Assembly (NCBI RefSeq): GCF_002285635.2
Contig: NZ_CP023049.2
Span: forward strand, 1,798,001-1,862,000
DNA length: 64,000 bases
Source of the DNA: Chryseobacterium piperi
GTDB lineage: Bacteria; Bacteroidota; Bacteroidia; Flavobacteriales; Weeksellaceae
Direction of reading: 5' to 3'
Shown here in pieces: positions 1 through 9,346 of this stretch (its first letter is position 1; every line of letters begins with the position of its first letter). A model generated the notes under the pieces. The model was not told the origin of the DNA. It did no database searches and saw only the letters and a program-made list of their open reading frames with translations. The translations under genes were made by a program, and so were the position numbers.

Positions 1-353
1 GGTCCTGTTACAGGAATCTGGGCCGTAATAAACTCTGAAATTAACATCATTCCCATCATGAGAGGAAAAATGAGAAGATATGTATAGAAATTTGTTGAAG
101 AAAAATTAAAATTGAGCTTTTTCTTAGTAGTAGGTCGTACGATAAAAAAATCGAAAAATGCTATTGCAGTCACAAATCCTGCAGAATTGGAAAGCATAAA
201 AAACCAATCTTTTAATTGTAGGTTTTCTTTAAAAACAGCCATCCAGAAGACATTAAAAAAAGAAACGAACATTGTTCCCACAAATAATCCACCCAACAAA
301 ACAACGCCTCCCATCCATGTAAAAGTAAACTTTGGATATATGCTGTTTTCCAT
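1..353 (-). CDS. N-terminal part of a polytopic membrane protein, probable CPBP-family intramembrane metalloprotease (partial)
   Basis: The reading frame opens at an ATG at 353 and runs leftward to the window edge without a stop, giving about 117 residues. Two strongly hydrophobic segments are visible (about residues 12-35 and 47-65), then a charged stretch with RPTTKKK, then a third membrane segment followed by LISEFITAQIPVTGP. Such an N-terminus, with its late SEFIT-like stretch, resembles flavobacterial CPBP (Abi/CAAX-type) proteases; the diagnostic EExxxR and HxxxN motifs would lie beyond the edge, so the family is inferred. A good -7 box lies at 379-386, leaving a leader of about 20 nt. 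The neighbouring insertion sequence stops about 110 bp upstream of the ATG and leaves this promoter intact. Confidence 0.6.
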   Translation of the reverse strand, partial: MENSIYPKFTFTWMGGVVLLGGLFVGTMFVSFFNVFWMAVFKENLQLKDWFFMLSNSAGFVTAIAFFDFFIVRPTTKKKLNFNFSSTNFYTYLLIFPLMMGMMLISEFITAQIPVTG

Positions 354-378
354 GTTTTTTCTTTAATAATTTATTGAA

Positions 379-410
379 CAAAGATAATTTATTTTAATGA
401 TTTATTGAAA
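379..410 (-). promoter_or_regulatory. Bacteroidota-type promoter for the protease gene
   Basis: On the minus strand a perfect TANNTTTG -7 box (TATCTTTG, 379-386) follows a TTTC (407-410) in place of the -33 TTTG, with a 20-nt spacer. The ATG at 353 is about 25 nt downstream of the box. Confidence 0.45.
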
Positions 411-465
411 CTTTCCCCACCTGTAGGGCTTATTATATTATTCCTTTTTTTTAAATTGTTAATAA

Positions 466-2010
466 AAGAGGCTGTCTCAAAAGGACAGTCTCTTTTTAGT
501 ATTTCATTGAAAAAAGATTTCGATATTTTGAATAAAAAAAATATCTTGGAAAAAAGAAGATATAAGTCAAAAAAGCAGTCTGTTTTAGGCTGCTTTTGAC
601 ATTTTCTTTAGATTGTGGGCAATTGCGAGTATGCCGATTTCTACCTCGACTTTATTTTTTCCCCGAAGCATGAATCGTTTAAAATTTTTGTTGTGTTTGA
701 GCTCTGCAAAAACAGGTTCAACATCATGGCATCTTTGTTTTCTGAGTTTGATGCCCTTGCTGGTATTAAGAAGTTTGAAAACCTTTTCTCTGATTTTTGC
801 CAATTTAGGATTGTTTTGTGAAGTGGTTATTTGTCCCGATTTCTGATCTTTTCTGAAGTAATTATATTTAACATAAGCTTTTATTTTCTTAGATTTTAAC
901 AAGTTGTAATTTTCTTCTGAGCCATAACCAGCATCAGCAACAAGCTCTTTGGGAGCTTTATGATAGCTTTCTTCAAAACCCAGTAAATGAGTCGCTAATG
1001 TTTTGGTGTCTGTTGGGTTGGGATGAATTGAATAATGTAAAATGAATTGTCTATGGGTAGAAATTTGTAGATTGTAAGCGGGTTTTAGTTGTCCGTTTCG
1101 CATATGATCCTCCTTCATTCGCATAAAAGTAGCGTCTGTATCGGTTTTGGAATAGGAATTTCTATCTTCTAATAATTCTTGCTGTTTTTTATATTTCTCT
1201 AAATTATCTGCCCAGTTTTTCTTAGCATAATTCAGTTTCTGACGAACTTTTGAAGCTACTTTTTTATCTTTCAAAACTTCATTGATCTTTTCGATGGTTT
1301 GAGTTACTTTTTCAGAATCTACTTCTTTAAAATCAATACTTTCTGTATTTTCAAGCTCGTCTTTGGCAACTGTTTCTGCATAGTTCCAAAGCTCTTCTAA
1401 TTGCTCTGCAATCCTTTCTTTGTGTTTTTTGACAGCTCTTCCCCAAACAAAAGTATAGCGATTGGCATTGGCTTCTATCTTGGTGCCATCTACAAAAGTG
1501 GTTTTCAGACTTACCAAACCTTCCTTTTCCAAAAGAAGAACAATTTGTGTGAAAATAGCTTTAATCTCACCTTTCAATCGTTCACTACGGAACCTGTTTA
1601 AGGTGTTATGATCGGGACGGCTCATTGCAGAGAGCCACATAAAATGGATGTTTTCTTTCAAGGCCTGCTCCATTTTGCGGCTTGAATAGATATTGCTTAA
1701 ATAGCCATAAATCAAAACTTTCAAAAGCATTTTCGGGTGGTAGCAAGATGTTCCGCCAGGTTTGTAGGTTTTAATTAAGCTTTTGATATCCAAGCCATCA
1801 ATAATGTTTGAAACAATTTTCACAGGATGTCGCTCATCAATCAACTCCGATAAATTGGGAGGAAAAAGCAGATTTTCTTTGGGGGTGTAATCTTTAAAGA
1901 CTACTTTTGACGTACTTAACACAATGCAAATTAATCAATTTGCAACTATTAGGAAAGCGAAAGCTTTCCTTTTTGCATAAAAAAGGCTATCTCTTTTGAG
2001 ACAGCCTCTT
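466..2010 (-). mobile_element. IS1182-family-like insertion sequence (complete, about 1.55 kb)
   Basis: One transposase gene is bounded by inverted ends: AAGAGGCTGTCTCAAAAG at 466-483 and its exact reverse complement at 1993-2010 (18 bp). Each end also folds on itself: 464-498 is a hairpin with arms of about 12 bp followed by T residues, and 1975-2014 is an imperfect hairpin. These may block read-through transcription into or out of the element. I see no convincing target-site duplication at the flanks, so the exact outer borders are uncertain by a few bases. The element sits between the protease promoter and a secreted-protein gene and disrupts no recognisable reading frame. Confidence 0.8.
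585..1922 (-). CDS. IS1182-family DDE transposase
   Basis: This 445-residue protein cuts and rejoins the element ends. The N-terminal 130 residues match the IS1182/IS5-type DUF772 domain (HPKMLLKVLIYGY, then SRPDHNTLNRFRS). The DDE triad is visible: Asp in FVDGTKIEAN near residue 144, Asp in VADAGYGSEENY near 330, and Glu in DVEPVFAELKHN near 402. A Lys/Glu-rich helical insert separates the first two acidic residues. Length is normal and there is no internal stop or frameshift, so the gene looks intact. The start is GTG at 1922; no in-frame ATG precedes it after the last stop. It is transcribed toward the membrane protease gene, but the left-end hairpin lies in between. Confidence 0.88.
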   Translation of the reverse strand: MLSTSKVVFKDYTPKENLLFPPNLSELIDERHPVKIVSNIIDGLDIKSLIKTYKPGGTSCYHPKMLLKVLIYGYLSNIYSSRKMEQALKENIHFMWLSAMSRPDHNTLNRFRSERLKGEIKAIFTQIVLLLEKEGLVSLKTTFVDGTKIEANANRYTFVWGRAVKKHKERIAEQLEELWNYAETVAKDELENTESIDFKEVDSEKVTQTIEKINEVLKDKKVASKVRQKLNYAKKNWADNLEKYKKQQELLEDRNSYSKTDTDATFMRMKEDHMRNGQLKPAYNLQISTHRQFILHYSIHPNPTDTKTLATHLLGFEESYHKAPKELVADAGYGSEENYNLLKSKKIKAYVKYNYFRKDQKSGQITTSQNNPKLAKIREKVFKLLNTSKGIKLRKQRCHDVEPVFAELKHNKNFKRFMLRGKNKVEVEIGILAIAHNLKKMSKAA

Positions 2011-2096
2011 ATGCCTAATACAATGACCTTATTGCTGCTGATAGAAATTCTTTCTTTATTGAGAACCCATTTATATCAATAAGCGTTGATAATAAA

Positions 2097-3050
2097 TTAC
2101 AATGTAATATTATCTAAAAGATAGGCTATTGTATTATGTATAAATCTTTCTTGGGGAGTATCTACCGGACCTGTTACAGATGCACGGAAAAGACCTTCAT
2201 CCCAAAAGAAAACAGCTCTTCCGCCTGTTCCGGTAATCCATCCTCCTGCATTATTTGTGGCTTCAGTAGCAAGAAGTCTACTCCCTGTCGGCAGTTGGTT
2301 CATAAATACCCTACCTGCTGTACCAGCTCCCGATAACGGTATATCTCTTGTATCTCCAAAAATACCATTGTTGACACTATCATCTGTACTTCTCGCAACA
2401 AGTGCTCCACTAGTCACATTTCCACTACCTCCAAAAGCCTGAAACAACGGCGTTCCTGAATTCGCATCAAGCAATATAAGAGCAACTCCTCCTCTATCAA
2501 CAAATTCCTTAACCTTAGCAGCATCAGTAGCATTTAAACCGGCTCCGCCTACCCATCCCGTACATATCATATCATAGTTGGCCAACAGATCTTCAACCGT
2601 CATGCCTCCCAAAGTAGAAGTAATGTCGGTAATCTGAATTCTGGAAAATTTCTTATAAGTTCCAAAAGAACTATAATTATTAGCATCACGAAGCTGATTA
2701 TTAAAAGGCTCCCCAGCAGAAGGAACATTCCATTGACCTACTCGTGCAACAGGCCCTCTTCTCTTTTTACCACCAGACAAACACTGAGACCAACCACTTG
2801 GTTTGTAAAATCTGACACAGTCCAGAGTAGCATCATAGATCACGGTTCCAGCAGCAACATTACCTCCCTGTGGATTAACAATATTATCCGTATTCGAATT
2901 AGTAGGAAGCACCAATCCTGAAGTATTCGTAGTAGACTGATTAATATCTAAAGCCCCTCTCGGTGTTTTTGTACCTAGCCCCACTTGCCCATATACCAGG
3001 AACAGTGTACTGCACAAAACAATAATACTATATATAAATTTCTTTTTCAT
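2097..3050 (-). CDS. Secreted protein with Chryseobacterium-type leader domain; C-terminal half of unknown function
   Basis: This 317-residue protein has a typical signal peptide (MKKKFIYSIIVLCSTLFLVYG, cleaved before QVGLGT). After it comes a module with GTKTPRGALDIN, NPQGGNVAAGTVIYD and GWSQCLSGG, which I associate with surface proteins of Chryseobacterium. From about residue 100 a second module begins (VGQWNVPS), with alternating beta/alpha character and a conserved KEFVDRGGVALILLD segment, reminiscent of class I glutamine amidotransferase-like folds; that fold is inference. No type IX sorting domain is seen, so it probably remains periplasmic or is exported another way. It is paralogous to the broken gene directly upstream (3289-4257): the two share segment after segment, including VDRGGVALI and FFWDEG. 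No function can be assigned. Confidence 0.75.
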   Translation of the reverse strand: MKKKFIYSIIVLCSTLFLVYGQVGLGTKTPRGALDINQSTTNTSGLVLPTNSNTDNIVNPQGGNVAAGTVIYDATLDCVRFYKPSGWSQCLSGGKKRRGPVARVGQWNVPSAGEPFNNQLRDANNYSSFGTYKKFSRIQITDITSTLGGMTVEDLLANYDMICTGWVGGAGLNATDAAKVKEFVDRGGVALILLDANSGTPLFQAFGGSGNVTSGALVARSTDDSVNNGIFGDTRDIPLSGAGTAGRVFMNQLPTGSRLLATEATNNAGGWITGTGGRAVFFWDEGLFRASVTGPVDTPQERFIHNTIAYLLDNITL

Positions 3051-3288
3051 TCTGTTATTTATTATTAATTGAATTGGATTTAGGAAAAATAAATACTGTT
3101 ATTACAAGTCTTATTTTCCTTAAAACCTGTATAAAGCAAAGCCCTGTAAGCTTTCTTTTTGATTAATTAATAGATTATTTATTTTACTTACCGTAAATAC
3201 CTTCTTTACCAATACTCCTTATATCATATAGGTTTGTATAAGTAAAAATATATACGTTAATACAGTAAAAAAATATAAAATAAGGTTA

Positions 3289-4257
3289 TTATAATGCAGT
3301 TCTACTCAAGGCGTATGCCATTACATTATGTAAAAATAATTCCTGAGGGGTATCTACTACAGTTCCTGCTACAGCGGGTGCACGAAAAACACCTTCATCC
3401 CAAAAGAAAATAGCTCTTCCATTTGTCCCCGTAATCCATACTCTAGCATTACTTGTGGCCTCATTGGCTAGAAGTTTGTTATCTGTTGGAAGCTGAGACA
3501 TTGTTATCCTTCCGGAAGTGGCAACACCTGTTAAAGCGATGTCCCTTGCATCTCCAAAAACACCATTGTTAACGTCGTCTGTTGTACTCGTTCCGTTAAT
3601 TGTTCCGGTAGCCACCGTTCCATTACCTCCAAAAGCCGTAAGCAGTTCCGACCCTCTAGCTGGGTCAAGCATAATAAGAGCAACTCCTCCTCTATCTACA
3701 TATTCCTTAACCTTGGCAGCATCAGCAGCACTCATATTAACTCCAGTCCCCGTACTGATAATATCAAAATTAGCCAGCAAACTTTCAACTGTTGTACCTG
3801 CCAAAGTAGATGTAACATTGGTAAACTCAAAACCGGAAACATTCTTATAAGTTCCAAATGCACTGTAATTATTAGCACTAGTAAGCTGAGAATTAAAATT
3901 CGGAAAATTGGTACTTCCAATAGAAAATGTAGACCAGAAGGCAACACGAGCAGATTCTGGTCTGCCTCCTCCTCCTGCATCAGACAAACACTGAGACCAT
4001 CCACTTGCTCCGTATAACTTGATACAATTCTGGGTAGAATCATATATTATAGTACCTACTGCAACATTTCCCCCTTGAGGATTAACAATATTCCTCGTAT
4101 CCGAATTAGTAGGAAGCCACCAATCCTTGTGTATTGGTTGTAGGCTTGTTAATATCTAACGCACCTCTTGGTGTAGGAGTACCAATTCCAACTTGAGCAC
4201 ACACTAATAACATCATATTGCATGTAGCTACAATACTTAAAATAATTTTTTTTTCAT
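3289..4257 (-). pseudogene. Frameshifted paralogue of the secreted protein at 2097-3050
   Basis: The C-terminal 232 residues (3289-3987) are open and closely parallel the neighbouring paralogue (VDRGGVALIMLD, AIFFWDEGVFRAP). The N-terminal part is present but in other frames. Start ATG is 4255-4257, followed by nine A (4246-4254); in this frame translation stops after six codons, whereas ten A would give a normal signal peptide (IILSIVATCNMMLLVCAQ) and then VGIGTPTPRGALDIN. A second shift is an extra C near 4117 (the paralogue reads GTGCTTCC where this gene reads GTGGCTTCC). Correcting both restores a protein of about 320 residues matching the paralogue. It could be a decaying duplicate, a phase-variable gene, or the product of assembly errors in homopolymers. 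Confidence 0.7.
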
Positions 4258-4551
4258 TGTTTTCTCTTTTAAATTTTTAATTGCTATAATATAATTAGTT
4301 TGATTTTTTAAAATGGCACCCGTATTCCATCATTAATACAGTCATTTTATCAAATTAACGTATTTTTAATAATTCTCAACAACGTGACACATGTTTCTTT
4401 ATCAAATTCACATCAGTGAAAACAGACAAAGGTATTAAAAAAAACTACATAAAAATTATAATTATAATGCCTCTGATTTATTTGCAATAAGTAATATTTC
4501 TAAGGATGAATTACTACTTTAAGGGTGTTTGGAGGATAATCATCAGTTTTA
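4258..4551. other. Intergenic AT-rich region between the frameshifted gene and prfC
   Basis: About 300 bp separate two divergent genes. Apart from the prfC promoter elements at its right edge I see no open frame with coding character, hairpin or repeat. Confidence 0.5.
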
Positions 4552-4583
4552 TTTGAAATCCTCATAAAAAATCCCGATTTTTG
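4552..4583 (+). promoter_or_regulatory. Probable prfC promoter
   Basis: TTTG (4552-4555) and a GATTTTTG box resembling TANNTTTG (4576-4583) are separated by 20 nt, the usual Bacteroidota -33/-7 geometry. The box ends 17 nt before the ATG at 4601. Confidence 0.4.
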
Positions 4584-4600
4584 CAACTTCAAAATACACT

Positions 4601-6196
4601 ATGCCAGACTTAATCAAAGAAATAGAAAAAAGAAAAACATTTGGAATTATTTCTCACCCCGATGCCGGAAAAACGACTCTTACAGAAAAGCTGCTACTTT
4701 TCGGGGGTGCAATTCAGGAGGCTGGTGCTGTAAAATCCAACAAAATAAAAAAAGGAGCTACTTCCGACTTTATGGAAATTGAAAGACAGAGAGGGATTTC
4801 TGTTGCAACTTCCGTACTGGCTTTTGAATACAAAGGACATAAAATCAATATTCTCGATACTCCCGGTCACAAGGATTTTGCAGAAGATACCTATAGAACG
4901 CTAACAGCTGTAGATTCTGTAATCGTCGTAATTGACGTTGCGAAAGGGGTTGAGGAACAAACTGAAAAATTGGTTCAGGTTTGTAGAATGAGAAATATCC
5001 CAATGCTTGTTTTTATTAATAAGCTTGACCGTGAAGGTAAGGACGCTTTTGATCTATTGGATGAAGTAGAGCAAAAATTAGGATTAAGCGTAGTTCCACT
5101 TTCTTTACCTATAGGAATGGGAAGTGATTTCCAGGGCATTTACAATATCTGGGAAAATAACATTCAGCTATTCCTTGAAGAAAAAAAACAAAAGGTAGGT
5201 GATACCGTTAAATTTGATAATATTAATGATGCGGCAATTGATGAATTGATTGGTGAAAAAGCTGCACAGACATTACGTGATGAGCTTGAGCTTGTACAAT
5301 CTGTTTATCCCGAATTTAATCGGGAAGATTATATGAATGGAGATTTACAGCCGGTATTCTTTGGTTCTGCTTTAAATAATTTTGGAGTTCGTGAACTTCT
5401 GGATGCTTTTATTGAAATTGCTCCAATGCCACAACCTAAAGAAAGCGATACCCGTCTTGTAAAACCTGAGGAAAATACTTTTACAGGATTTGTTTTTAAA
5501 ATCCACGCTAACATGGATCCTAAGCACAGAGACCGTCTGGCTTTCGTTAAAATAGTTTCAGGAACCTTCAAAAGAAATGAAAATTATCTATTGGTAAGAG
5601 AAGGTAAAAAAATGAAATTCTCATCACCTAATGCTTTTTTCGCTGATAAAAAAGAGGTTGTGGATGAAAGTTTCCCTGGGGATATTGTAGGTTTGCATGA
5701 TACCGGAAGCTTCAGAATCGGAGATACTTTAACAGGTGGTGAAAAACTGAGCTTTAAAGGAATTCCGAGTTTCTCTCCGGAACACTTCCGTTATATCAAT
5801 AATAATGATCCACTTAAGGCTAAACAATTGGCTAAAGGTATCGATCAGCTAATGGACGAAGGAGTTGCCCAGTTGTTTACCCTTGAAATGAATAACAGAA
5901 AAATTATCGGAACGGTAGGAGCACTCCAGTATGAAGTTATCCAATATCGTTTAGAACATGAATATGGAGCTAAATGTACTTACGAACCTCTGTCCATGCA
6001 TAAGGCATGTTGGGTTGAGGCTGATGAGAAATCTGAAGAATTTAAAGAATTTGCAAGATTAAAACAAAGATTTCTTGCCAGAGATAAATACAATCAATTG
6101 GTATTTTTAGCGGATTCTTCCTTTACCATTCATATGACACAGGAGAAATTCCCGAATGTAAAACTTCATTTCATCAGTGAGTTCAATCAGGAATAA
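4601..6196 (+). CDS. prfC: Peptide chain release factor 3 (RF3)
   Basis: RF3 is a translational GTPase that removes RF1 or RF2 from the ribosome after peptide release. The 531-residue length matches E. coli RF3 (529). GTPase motifs are clear: G1 HPDAGKTT at residues 19-26, a switch I threonine in the RQRGISV region, G3 DTPGHKDF at 86-93 and G4 NKLD at 140-143. Domain II follows (FVFKIHANMDPKHRDRLAF), and the C-terminal domain III ends in FISEFNQE. Start ATG at 4601 gives the conserved MPDLIKEIEKRKTFGIISH. It stands alone, with its own promoter and a strong terminator shared with the convergent metalloprotease gene. Confidence 0.97.
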   Translation: MPDLIKEIEKRKTFGIISHPDAGKTTLTEKLLLFGGAIQEAGAVKSNKIKKGATSDFMEIERQRGISVATSVLAFEYKGHKINILDTPGHKDFAEDTYRTLTAVDSVIVVIDVAKGVEEQTEKLVQVCRMRNIPMLVFINKLDREGKDAFDLLDEVEQKLGLSVVPLSLPIGMGSDFQGIYNIWENNIQLFLEEKKQKVGDTVKFDNINDAAIDELIGEKAAQTLRDELELVQSVYPEFNREDYMNGDLQPVFFGSALNNFGVRELLDAFIEIAPMPQPKESDTRLVKPEENTFTGFVFKIHANMDPKHRDRLAFVKIVSGTFKRNENYLLVREGKKMKFSSPNAFFADKKEVVDESFPGDIVGLHDTGSFRIGDTLTGGEKLSFKGIPSFSPEHFRYINNNDPLKAKQLAKGIDQLMDEGVAQLFTLEMNNRKIIGTVGALQYEVIQYRLEHEYGAKCTYEPLSMHKACWVEADEKSEEFKEFARLKQRFLARDKYNQLVFLADSSFTIHMTQEKFPNVKLHFISEFNQE

Positions 6197-6211
6197 AATC
6201 TTATAGAAAAT

Positions 6212-6247
6212 AAAAAAGCCGCCCAGTTTTTACTGCGCGGCTTTTTT
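6212..6247. terminator. Bidirectional terminator between prfC and the metalloprotease gene
   Basis: Arms AAAAAAGCCGC and GCGGCTTTTTT surround a 14-nt loop. The A run and T run allow intrinsic termination in both directions. Confidence 0.85.
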
Positions 6248-6265
6248 TATAGTACAGATTAGATT

Positions 6266-8534
6266 TTATTTACTAATCATTAATTTCTTAGAAATTTTCT
6301 GTCCGTCTTTATCTACCTGCAGCATATATACTCCTGAAGGAAGCCCCGTAAGATTTAACTGTTCAGTAATTTTTCCTGTTCTGTTAATATCTTTTTTAGG
6401 ATTTACTAATTTTCCATCCATCGCAAAAATAGTATAAGAAAGGCCTTTTTTCACATCACTTTCAATAGTAAAGATTCCTTTGGAAGGGTTAGGATAAATA
6501 ACCAATTCGGTTTCTGCTTTCCCAGCATCAATAACTCCTAAATTCGAATTGATGGTAAAATTTGTGGTATTTACATTTAAAAATACGTTGTCAATTGCTT
6601 TGATCATTAATCTGGCATTTGATGTTACTCCTAAGCCATCAGGAACATTAAAGGTGTATGACCCGTTATTAGGAGTGCTTGCAATCAGCGTATGAGGAAA
6701 AGTCAACCCTCCGTCTGTTGAAACCAGAATCATAACGTTTGCCGTATTTATAGGAGCTGCATTGGTATTCGCTACATCCCATGTAATAGTCCTGGATTCA
6801 CCAGTATTCCAGACAACTCCGGCTGCATTTTGAGATGTTACTATAAAAGGTCCCGCAGCAACTGATACCGTTAATTGAATATCATCGCGCCCGGTTTGTC
6901 CGCCAGCAGGGTTATTATCTCTTACCAATAATGAAAAAGTTAATGTCCTGGCTACAGAAGATAGTTTTTCCCATGATCTGTAATTACTTGCTGTTAATAT
7001 GGTAGAATTATACCCCTCAATGATTGTAGATAACCTTGGGAAATACCTGGATGGTGAAGTGGTTGCCCATAATGACCTGAACATTGGCCCCACTGTATTC
7101 GTAGGCCTTGGAGGCATTTGTGCTGCCCCAAAATCTATCTGCTCCCAATTATAGGTAATAGCATCACCATCCGGATCATTAGCTAGTCCTGTTAATACAA
7201 AAGGAGTTTCTTTCGGTATCGTTCTATCGAATCCTGCATTAACAGTGGGTTCATTATTCCCTGTAGCTGTATTCACACTACAGTTTCTCGATGGAGAAGT
7301 AATCGTTGTATACATTTCCCGGATACTAACCGTATGGAAATAAGCATCACTGCTGTTCTGAACATTAGGAGAACAAATTCCTGCATATCCCATAATGGTA
7401 CTTCCGCTTCCAGGCTCTATAGAAGTTGCTTCATTTCTGTTACATCCGTTGTTTTGGGTATGATTTGCCCCAAACTGATGTCCCATTTCATGTGCTACAA
7501 AATCAATTACAAAAGGATCACCCACCGGTGCTGCAGAGCCGGTAACACCGCCTGCTTTTACAGAATTACTACATACAGCAGGAGTATAGGCTAAACCATT
7601 ATCATTTCCTTGTGTTGCCTGAAAAAAAACATGTCCAATATCATAATTTGCTAACCCTATAACGTTATTAGTTACTGTAATATTTTCATCAATCATCTGA
7701 TCGGCATCAAGAGGATCGAAAGTATCTGTAGTAGTAAAAAACAACAAATCTGCATTGGCAATCAACTGTAAACTCACAGAAATATCATTTTCAAAAATTC
7801 CATTAAGACGGGCTACAGCTAAATTAACAGCTGCTAAAACGGCTGCTTTCTTCTGGGCATCTGTTCCCATACCCACCCCGGCCTGTTGTGCGGTATATGC
7901 TGTATATTCTATTGTCGTAGAAATGGCCAGTCTGTATTTACGTAATTGTCCATCCACCACCGTCTTCCCTTCTAAACCTGATCCAATATGCTTCAACGCA
8001 TTATCTTCTTTAAAAAGACAATCAAATTTACTAGAAGAAATCGCATTTTTTCTGTCATATACTCTATAAGTTTTATTATCCGCGGAATAAGGATCTATAT
8101 AGTACATTCCTTCTGTATTTCTAATCATCGCATTCAATCCAAAATAAGGATCCATAGAAAGCCTTATTTCAGTAGCAGGATCTCCTACTTTATTTCCGAT
8201 ATAAGATCTGATATCTGAATATCTTGATTGCAAATCAGGATGCATTGTTGAAGCTTCAAAAACTTCATAAGTTTCAAAAGTTCCTTTGTTATTGGGAAAT
8301 TTTATTAAAACACCTTTTTCAGAAGAGATCATCATTCTGTCAGGAGCCTTTAACAACTGTGATTTAAGTTCATCTGCATTCAATCGTAATACCTCAAAGT
8401 CAGAAATACGAAGCGATGACTCTTTTGATTCTTTAACGCTTTGCTTCGAGACTTTGATCCAAGGATTTTGCTGAGCAAAACCTGTTGCCGATAGAACAAG
8501 AAAGCTTGCAAGAAATAATAATCTTTTTTTTCAT
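6266..8534 (-). CDS. Type IX-secreted zinc metalloprotease (reprolysin-like); frame broken in the poly-A after the start
   Basis: The main frame (6266-8383) encodes a secreted peptidase with the reprolysin-type zinc site HEMGHQFGANH near residue 297, preceded by a fertilysin-like prodomain. A PKD/cadherin-like segment (PTVNAGFDRTIP, NDPDGDAITYNWEQ) and another beta domain follow. The end is a type A type IX sorting domain: YPNPSKGIFTIE, then LPSGVYMLQV and KKLMISK. Upstream the same frame continues through a perfect signal peptide (RLLLFLASFLVLSATGFAQQ), but the ATG at 8532-8534 is followed by eight A (8524-8531), which puts it one base out of frame; seven A would give MKKRLLLF. Restored length is about 755 residues. 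The lipoprotein gene at 8549 lies 14 nt upstream on the same strand, probably co-transcribed. Whether the shift is real is unresolved. Confidence 0.85.
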
Positions 8535-8548
8535 ATATCTATTTGTAT

Positions 8549-9019
8549 CTATTTGATTAAGTTTAAATGTATTTCACCAGGCTTACTCAATACCTTCACT
8601 ATAAGAACAGGATTGGATAGCTTTTTTTCAGCATACTCCCAATTTTCAATTTCTTTATAATTAACGATTAAAACTGGTCCTTTGGCTTCTATTTTTTCAA
8701 TATGGATATCTCCATACTGGACATTCTTCAATTTTGGTTTTAATACCAGAAAGAATTCGTTATTATTTTCTAAAACAGGTATTGGAGCAGATCTTGAAAA
8801 GCCTTCATTCAGCCGACCATACAATTCTTTAATACCGGTCGTTGAATGGATTACAGAAAGCTCCTTCAGATTAATCCCGGAATTAAGCCTTCTCATTTCA
8901 ACAAACTCTACATTCTCTCCACTCTGCTTCACATTCACATTATTTTTTGAATTAGCACATGAAAACATCATGAAAAATACAAAAATGTAAAAAATAGAAA
9001 TTTTTATTATATAATTCAT
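8549..9019 (-). CDS. Small lipoprotein of unknown function
   Basis: Start chosen at ATG 9019, which gives MNYIIKISIFYIFVFFMMFSC: a hydrophobic signal with lipobox MFSC and the lipidated Cys near residue 21. A start further upstream would place extra residues before an otherwise complete signal. The mature part (about 135 residues) is charged and predicted globular, with KNVQYGDIHIEKIEAKGPVLIVNYKEIE. I do not recognise a family. The stop lies 14 nt before the metalloprotease ATG, so the two probably form an operon; a role as partner or inhibitor of that protease is only a guess. Confidence 0.65.
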   Translation of the reverse strand: MNYIIKISIFYIFVFFMMFSCANSKNNVNVKQSGENVEFVEMRRLNSGINLKELSVIHSTTGIKELYGRLNEGFSRSAPIPVLENNNEFFLVLKPKLKNVQYGDIHIEKIEAKGPVLIVNYKEIENWEYAEKKLSNPVLIVKVLSKPGEIHLNLIK

Positions 9020-9126
9020 AACCAAAAATATGAAAATCTTCGCAAATGAAAACCACAAATTAAGATTTTGTAAATCAACAAATTAATATATATAAAACAA
9101 CCATATATATAGCGTATACCAAAACC

Positions 9127-9161
9127 TATTTAAATAATTATTTTTTTTAATTATTTAAATA
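9127..9161. repeat. 14-bp perfect AT-only inverted repeat
   Basis: TATTTAAATAATTA (9127-9140) and its exact reverse complement (9148-9161) surround seven T. It lies between two divergent promoters. It may be a weak hairpin, a bendable site or an operator. Confidence 0.6.
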
Positions 9162-9203
9162 AAAAATAAAGAAAAATATAATTTAAAAACTCTAAAATAG
9201 CGA

Positions 9204-9230
9204 TTTGTAATTTTTGTAAAATATTTGTAA
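9204..9230 (+). repeat. Three TTTGTAA direct repeats
   Basis: Copies begin at 9204, 9213 and 9224, spaced 9 and 11 bp, followed by CTACAAAT in the opposite orientation at about 9236. Spacing near one helical turn suggests a protein-binding cluster, but such AT-rich words also arise by chance. Confidence 0.35.
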
Positions 9231-9346
9231 AAATTCTACAAATCACTAGCAGTAATACACTTATGCGTTTACCAGAATAATACTATTCTTTTACAAAACA
9301 CCTTTGAATATCCCACCTACTTTTACTTCATCAAAAAATTAAACTT

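Larger units (their letters stand above)
9020..9346. other. Divergent intergenic region, very AT-rich
   Basis: This region separates the lipoprotein gene from the DUF4349 gene. It contains the perfect AT palindrome at 9127-9161 and the TTTGTAA repeats at 9204-9230. No open frame of coding character is seen. Confidence 0.5.

Noticed and set aside
112..366. 84-residue plus-strand frame at the left edge
   Set aside because: It is antisense to the partial membrane protease gene, whose minus-strand frame has clear membrane-protein character, starts at an ATG and has a matching promoter.
3732..4043. 103-residue minus-strand frame overlapping the broken paralogue
   Set aside because: Its sequence does not match the intact paralogue, and it is in another frame from the one that does.
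7755..8218. Plus-strand frames opposite the metalloprotease
   Set aside because: Antisense shadows without start context or family resemblance.
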